DNA from: Desulfobacteraceae bacterium
Lineage (GTDB): Bacteria > Desulfobacterota > Desulfobacteria > Desulfobacterales > Desulfosalsimonadaceae
NCBI GenBank assembly: GCA_007131845.1
Contig: SLPT01000147.1
Location: 1-8,357 of the forward strand
Length of the DNA stretch: 8,357 nucleotides
Direction of reading: 5' to 3'
Each line of letters starts with the position of its first letter. Positions within the stretch are counted from its first letter, which is position 1. A model generated the notes under the pieces. The model was not told where the DNA came from. It searched no databases and saw only the letters and a list, made by a program, of their open reading frames with translations. The translations under genes were made by a program, and so were the position numbers. Shown piece after piece: positions 5,957 to 8,357 of this stretch.

Positions 5957-6040
5957 TTGAAACCCTTCGCATGAACAACGATTCTATCGGCGATCGGACA
6001 AACGAAACGCGTATGCCGGCCCGATTCGTTTATTTTCCGG

Positions 6041-6724
6041 TTATTGTTTGTTTTGATGCTTGATGTTGATTCCTTCAGCGATGAAGGCGACGTGCTCGGC
6101 GATATTGGTGGAAAGATCGGCGATTCGTTCCAGGCAGCGCGAAATGATGATGGTCTGGATGTTGCGGCGCATTTTCAGCACCCGCTTTTCAAATCCGGGG
6201 GAACTCGATGCCATGTCCTCAATTAATCCCTTGAGAACCTGCATGGTATATTCGTCGGCTTCGTCGTCCATAGCGGGGATTTCCCGGGCTGATTGAGCAT
6301 CCATGTCCCGGAAGGCGTTCACTGCCAGAAAGAACATCTTCCGGGTAATCCCTATGAGTGAATCCATGGCGGGAACCGGTTCGATGGGGGGGTGCTGGCA
6401 GAGGAATATGGTCCGCTCCGCGATGTTGACGCACTGATCGGCAATGCGCTCCATGTCATTGCTGATGCGCATTATGCCAACGATCATCCGCAGATCTCGC
6501 GCCATGGGCTGCTCCAGGGCCAGAAGGCGCAGGGACTGCCGGTCGATGTCGAGTTCAATTTGGTTGATTTCCCGGTCCCCGTCGATGATGGTTTGTGCGA
6601 GATCGTCATCGCGCTCCTGGTACGCCTTGCACGCGTTGTCCAGCGACTTGCGTGCGGAAGCGGCCATCTTGTAAACCGTCATCTTCAGGTGGTCCAGTTC
6701 CTTATGAAAATTCTGACGCTCCAT
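6041..6724 (-). CDS. phoU: Phosphate-specific transport system accessory protein PhoU
   Basis: PhoU is a cytoplasmic, peripherally membrane-associated protein. It connects the transport state of PstSCAB to PhoR and dampens both phosphate uptake and Pho signalling. The 227-residue product is all-helical and shows the two PhoU repeats. Each carries the E-x3-D metal-binding signature: MERIADQCVNIAE (Glu92, Asp96) and LERIADLSTNIAE (Glu199, Asp203). Other family features are DLRMIVGIMRISNDMER before the first motif and a shifted, diverged copy in the second half. Length agrees with the family. The ATG at 6724 is preceded by AAGGAGG with an 11-nt spacer, longer than usual, but no better in-frame start is visible. 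The gene sits 33 nt after pstB, whose stop overlaps a short direct repeat CGGTTAAC present twice in the gap. Operon membership with pstB is very likely. Confidence 0.96.
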   Translation of the reverse strand: MERQNFHKELDHLKMTVYKMAASARKSLDNACKAYQERDDDLAQTIIDGDREINQIELDIDRQSLRLLALEQPMARDLRMIVGIMRISNDMERIADQCVNIAERTIFLCQHPPIEPVPAMDSLIGITRKMFFLAVNAFRDMDAQSAREIPAMDDEADEYTMQVLKGLIEDMASSSPGFEKRVLKMRRNIQTIIISRCLERIADLSTNIAEHVAFIAEGINIKHQNKQ

Positions 6725-6735
6725 ACTATTACGGG

Positions 6736-6742
6736 CCTCCTT
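6736..6742 (-). promoter_or_regulatory. Ribosome binding site of phoU with long spacer
   Basis: AAGGAGG on the minus strand lies 11 nt before the phoU ATG. The match to the anti-Shine-Dalgarno sequence is very good, but the spacing is longer than the usual 5-9 nt. It supports the ATG at 6724 as the start, because no in-frame start codon lies at a better distance. Confidence 0.6.
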
Positions 6743-6757
6743 GTTAACCGGACCGGG

Positions 6758-7519
6758 TTAACCGAACCGTCCGGTGATGTAGTCCTCGGTCTGCTTCAGC
6801 TGCGGCCGGGTGAAAAGGGTTTCGGTCTCTCCGGTCTCGATGAGCCGGCCCATGTAAAAAAAGGCCGTGATATCCGAGACCCGGGCCGCCTGCTGCATAT
6901 TGTGGGTGACGATAACAATGGTGTAGTGTTGTTTCAGCTCGTGGATCAGGTCCTCGATTTTCTGTGTGGCGATGGGATCCAGCGCCGATGCCGGCTCGTC
7001 CATGAGCAGGACTTCGGGCCGGACCGCCAGAGCCCGTGCGATGCAAAGCCGTTGCTGCTGACCGCCGGAAAGGCCCAGGGCCGAAGCGTTGAGGCGGTCT
7101 TTCACCTCGTCCCACAGAGCGGCGTCTACCAGGCTTTTTTCCACGGCCTCCCGCAGGGCGGCCTTGTTCCGGTAGCCGTTTACCCGCAGGCCGTATGCCA
7201 CGTTTTCGAAGATGGTCTTGGGGAAGGGATTGGGCTTTTGAAAGACCATTCCGACCCGTCGCCGCAGGTGCACCACGTCGATATCGGGCGCATAAATGTT
7301 CTGATCTCCCAAAAAAATTTCCCCGGATACATGGCTTGACGGTATCAGGTCGTTCATCCGGTTCAGGCAGCGTAAAAACGTGCTTTTGCCGCATCCGGAT
7401 GGCCCGATCAGGGCGGTTGCCCCGCGCTCATGTATTTCCATGCAAATGCCCTCGAGGGCTTTGAAGTCACCGTAATAAAAGTCGAGATCTTTTACGGCGA
7501 ATTTGACGGTTTGTGTCAT
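6758..7519 (-). CDS. pstB: Phosphate ABC transporter ATP-binding protein PstB
   Basis: This is the ATPase that powers high-affinity phosphate import by PstSCAB at the cytoplasmic face of the inner membrane. The 253-residue product has all ABC elements: Walker [10 protein letters not shown] (39-47), Q-loop [10 protein letters not shown] (91-100, typical wording for PstB), signature LSGGQQQR (150-157), Walker B LLMDEP (171-176) with D-loop SALD (178-181), and H-loop His206 in [10 protein letters not shown]. The motif CLNRMND after Walker A and the phrase [14 protein letters not shown] near the end are also PstB hallmarks. Length matches the family (about 250-260). The ATG at 7519 is preceded by GAGG with a 5-nt spacer, which supports the start. 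It lies 56 nt downstream of the phoR-like gene and 33 nt upstream of phoU, so co-transcription of the three is likely. The permease and binding-protein genes are not in the window and must lie elsewhere, possibly upstream of phoR. Confidence 0.97.
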   Translation of the reverse strand: MTQTVKFAVKDLDFYYGDFKALEGICMEIHERGATALIGPSGCGKSTFLRCLNRMNDLIPSSHVSGEIFLGDQNIYAPDIDVVHLRRRVGMVFQKPNPFPKTIFENVAYGLRVNGYRNKAALREAVEKSLVDAALWDEVKDRLNASALGLSGGQQQRLCIARALAVRPEVLLMDEPASALDPIATQKIEDLIHELKQHYTIVIVTHNMQQAARVSDITAFFYMGRLIETGETETLFTRPQLKQTEDYITGRFG

Positions 7520-7575
7520 GGCATCCTCGTTGTGAATCCTTACTTTGGCTTTCCGTTGTTTTACCGTATCAGGCT

Positions 7576-8357
7576 TCAGGTGCCGGCGGTTTCGTCCGGC
7601 GCAGGACCGTCTGCATGGGCCTTGCGAAGATTAAAATAAAATACGCTGCCGCGCCCTTTGCCATGGATCGGACTTTCCACCCATATTTCGCCGCCCATTC
7701 CGGCTACGGCGTTTCTGCAGATGGCAAGCCCCAGCCCGGTGCCGCCGGTATACCGGCTGCGTTCCTTGTCGACCCGGTAGAAGCGCTCGAAAATTCTCGT
7801 CTGATGTTGTTTGTCAATGCCAGGGCCTTCATCTTCGATTCCGAACAGCACGTTGTTGTTTTTTATTTCGGCAAAGACCCTGATGGTTGTACCTTGGGGC
7901 GAATAACGGATCGCGTTGTCCAGGAGATTGCCGAATACCTGCACCAGGGCCTGCCTGTCGGCCAGGACCGAGAGGCCGGCTTCCAGCCGGTTGTCAACGC
8001 TCACGTTCTTCTCCAGGGCCATGGGCGTGGAAGTCTCCAGGGCGTCCCGGAGGCAGGCGCCGGCATCCGTTTCCTCCATTTTTCCAAAAAAGGATTTTTC
8101 CTGCAGGCTTCTGAGCTGCAGCAGATCGGCCACGATGGCGGACATGTGGTCGGCATTCCGGTTGATGGTCTGCAGAAAGGATTTCGCCTCGTCGGGAAAC
8201 GCAAACGGACCGGATAGAAGGGTTTCCACGTATCCTTTGATGGATGTGAGCGGGGTTTTGAGTTCGTGGGATACATTGGCCACGAAATCGCGGCGGATTT
8301 TTTCCAGGCGCTTTCGCTCGCTGACGTTGTAGAACACCACAAGGGCGCCGCCCTCCG
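7576..8357 (-). CDS. phoR: PhoR-like phosphate-regulon sensor histidine kinase, C-terminal part (5' end outside window)
   Basis: This is the catalytic half of a membrane sensor kinase that would autophosphorylate and pass phosphate to a PhoB-type regulator under phosphate limitation. The frame is open to the window edge, so the true start lies beyond it; the GTG at 8338-8340 is internal. Numbering from that GTG, the first residues look like the end of a PAS domain ([11 protein letters not shown]). Next come the HisKA H-box with phospho-acceptor His25 in [10 protein letters not shown], the N-box near Asn138/Asn142, the G1 box DEGPGI (about 170-175), an F-box-like stretch [12 protein letters not shown], and the G2 box GGTGLGLAI (199-207). 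The order and the wording of the H-box and of the RVDKxRS stretch are those of PhoR. Family knowledge says PhoR works with PstSCAB and PhoU, and pstB and phoU follow immediately, which supports the name. The N-terminal sensor and membrane segments cannot be seen here. WalK/VicK-type kinases share this architecture; context favours PhoR. Confidence 0.85.
   Translation of the reverse strand, partial: EGGALVVFYNVSERKRLEKIRRDFVANVSHELKTPLTSIKGYVETLLSGPFAFPDEAKSFLQTINRNADHMSAIVADLLQLRSLQEKSFFGKMEETDAGACLRDALETSTPMALEKNVSVDNRLEAGLSVLADRQALVQVFGNLLDNAIRYSPQGTTIRVFAEIKNNNVLFGIEDEGPGIDKQHQTRIFERFYRVDKERSRYTGGTGLGLAICRNAVAGMGGEIWVESPIHGKGRGSVFYFNLRKAHADGPAPDETAGT

Noticed and set aside
1..8357. tRNA, rRNA, CRISPR arrays, insertion sequences, integrases or phage genes.
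   Set aside because: None seen: no transposase or recombinase motifs, no regularly spaced repeats beyond the two-copy ones listed, and no tRNA-like cloverleaf noticed by eye.

Overview
The window reads as a piece of a chromosome from an anaerobic, moderately GC-rich Gram-negative bacterium. A sulfate-reducer-type deltaproteobacterium (Desulfobacterota, perhaps Desulfobacterales) is the best guess. Grounds: a DUF3786 protein with an N-terminal iron-sulfur domain, a FocA-type formate channel wired to two-component signalling, a COG1237-type metallo-beta-lactamase-fold protein, and an intergenic direct repeat at the left edge that resembles repeats I associate from memory with Desulfobacterales. 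The taxonomic call is inference. Every convincing gene lies on the minus strand, so transcription runs from right to left.

Right part (about 8357 to 6041): a phosphate-response block. It holds the C-terminal two thirds or so of a PhoR-like histidine kinase (cut by the window edge), then PstB (the ATPase of the phosphate ABC importer), then PhoU. Spacings are 56 and 33 nt. PstS, PstC, PstA and PhoB are not in the window.

Middle part (about 5956 to 1418): the distinctive block. After a 194-nt gap with a promoter-like pair come a membrane-bound sensor kinase (Cache-like sensor, HAMP, HisKA, HATPase) and a stand-alone receiver protein 6 nt downstream. After a further 185-nt gap comes a 420-residue protein in which a complete response-regulator receiver domain is fused to the N-terminus of a complete FocA-type formate/nitrite channel. 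It is followed 23 nt later by a metallo-beta-lactamase-fold hydrolase. The receiver of the fusion and the stand-alone receiver resemble each other, and no DNA-binding output domain is encoded in this block. The simplest reading is a sensor kinase that acts by phosphorylation directly on an anion channel, with the single-domain receiver as a competitor, sink or second output. This is the candidate undescribed system of the window.

Left part (1417 to 1): a 370-nt stretch without a supported gene that carries a perfect 7-2-7 palindrome, then the Fe-S/DUF3786 protein with a strong ribosome binding site, then about 200 nt of non-coding sequence with a diverged direct repeat.
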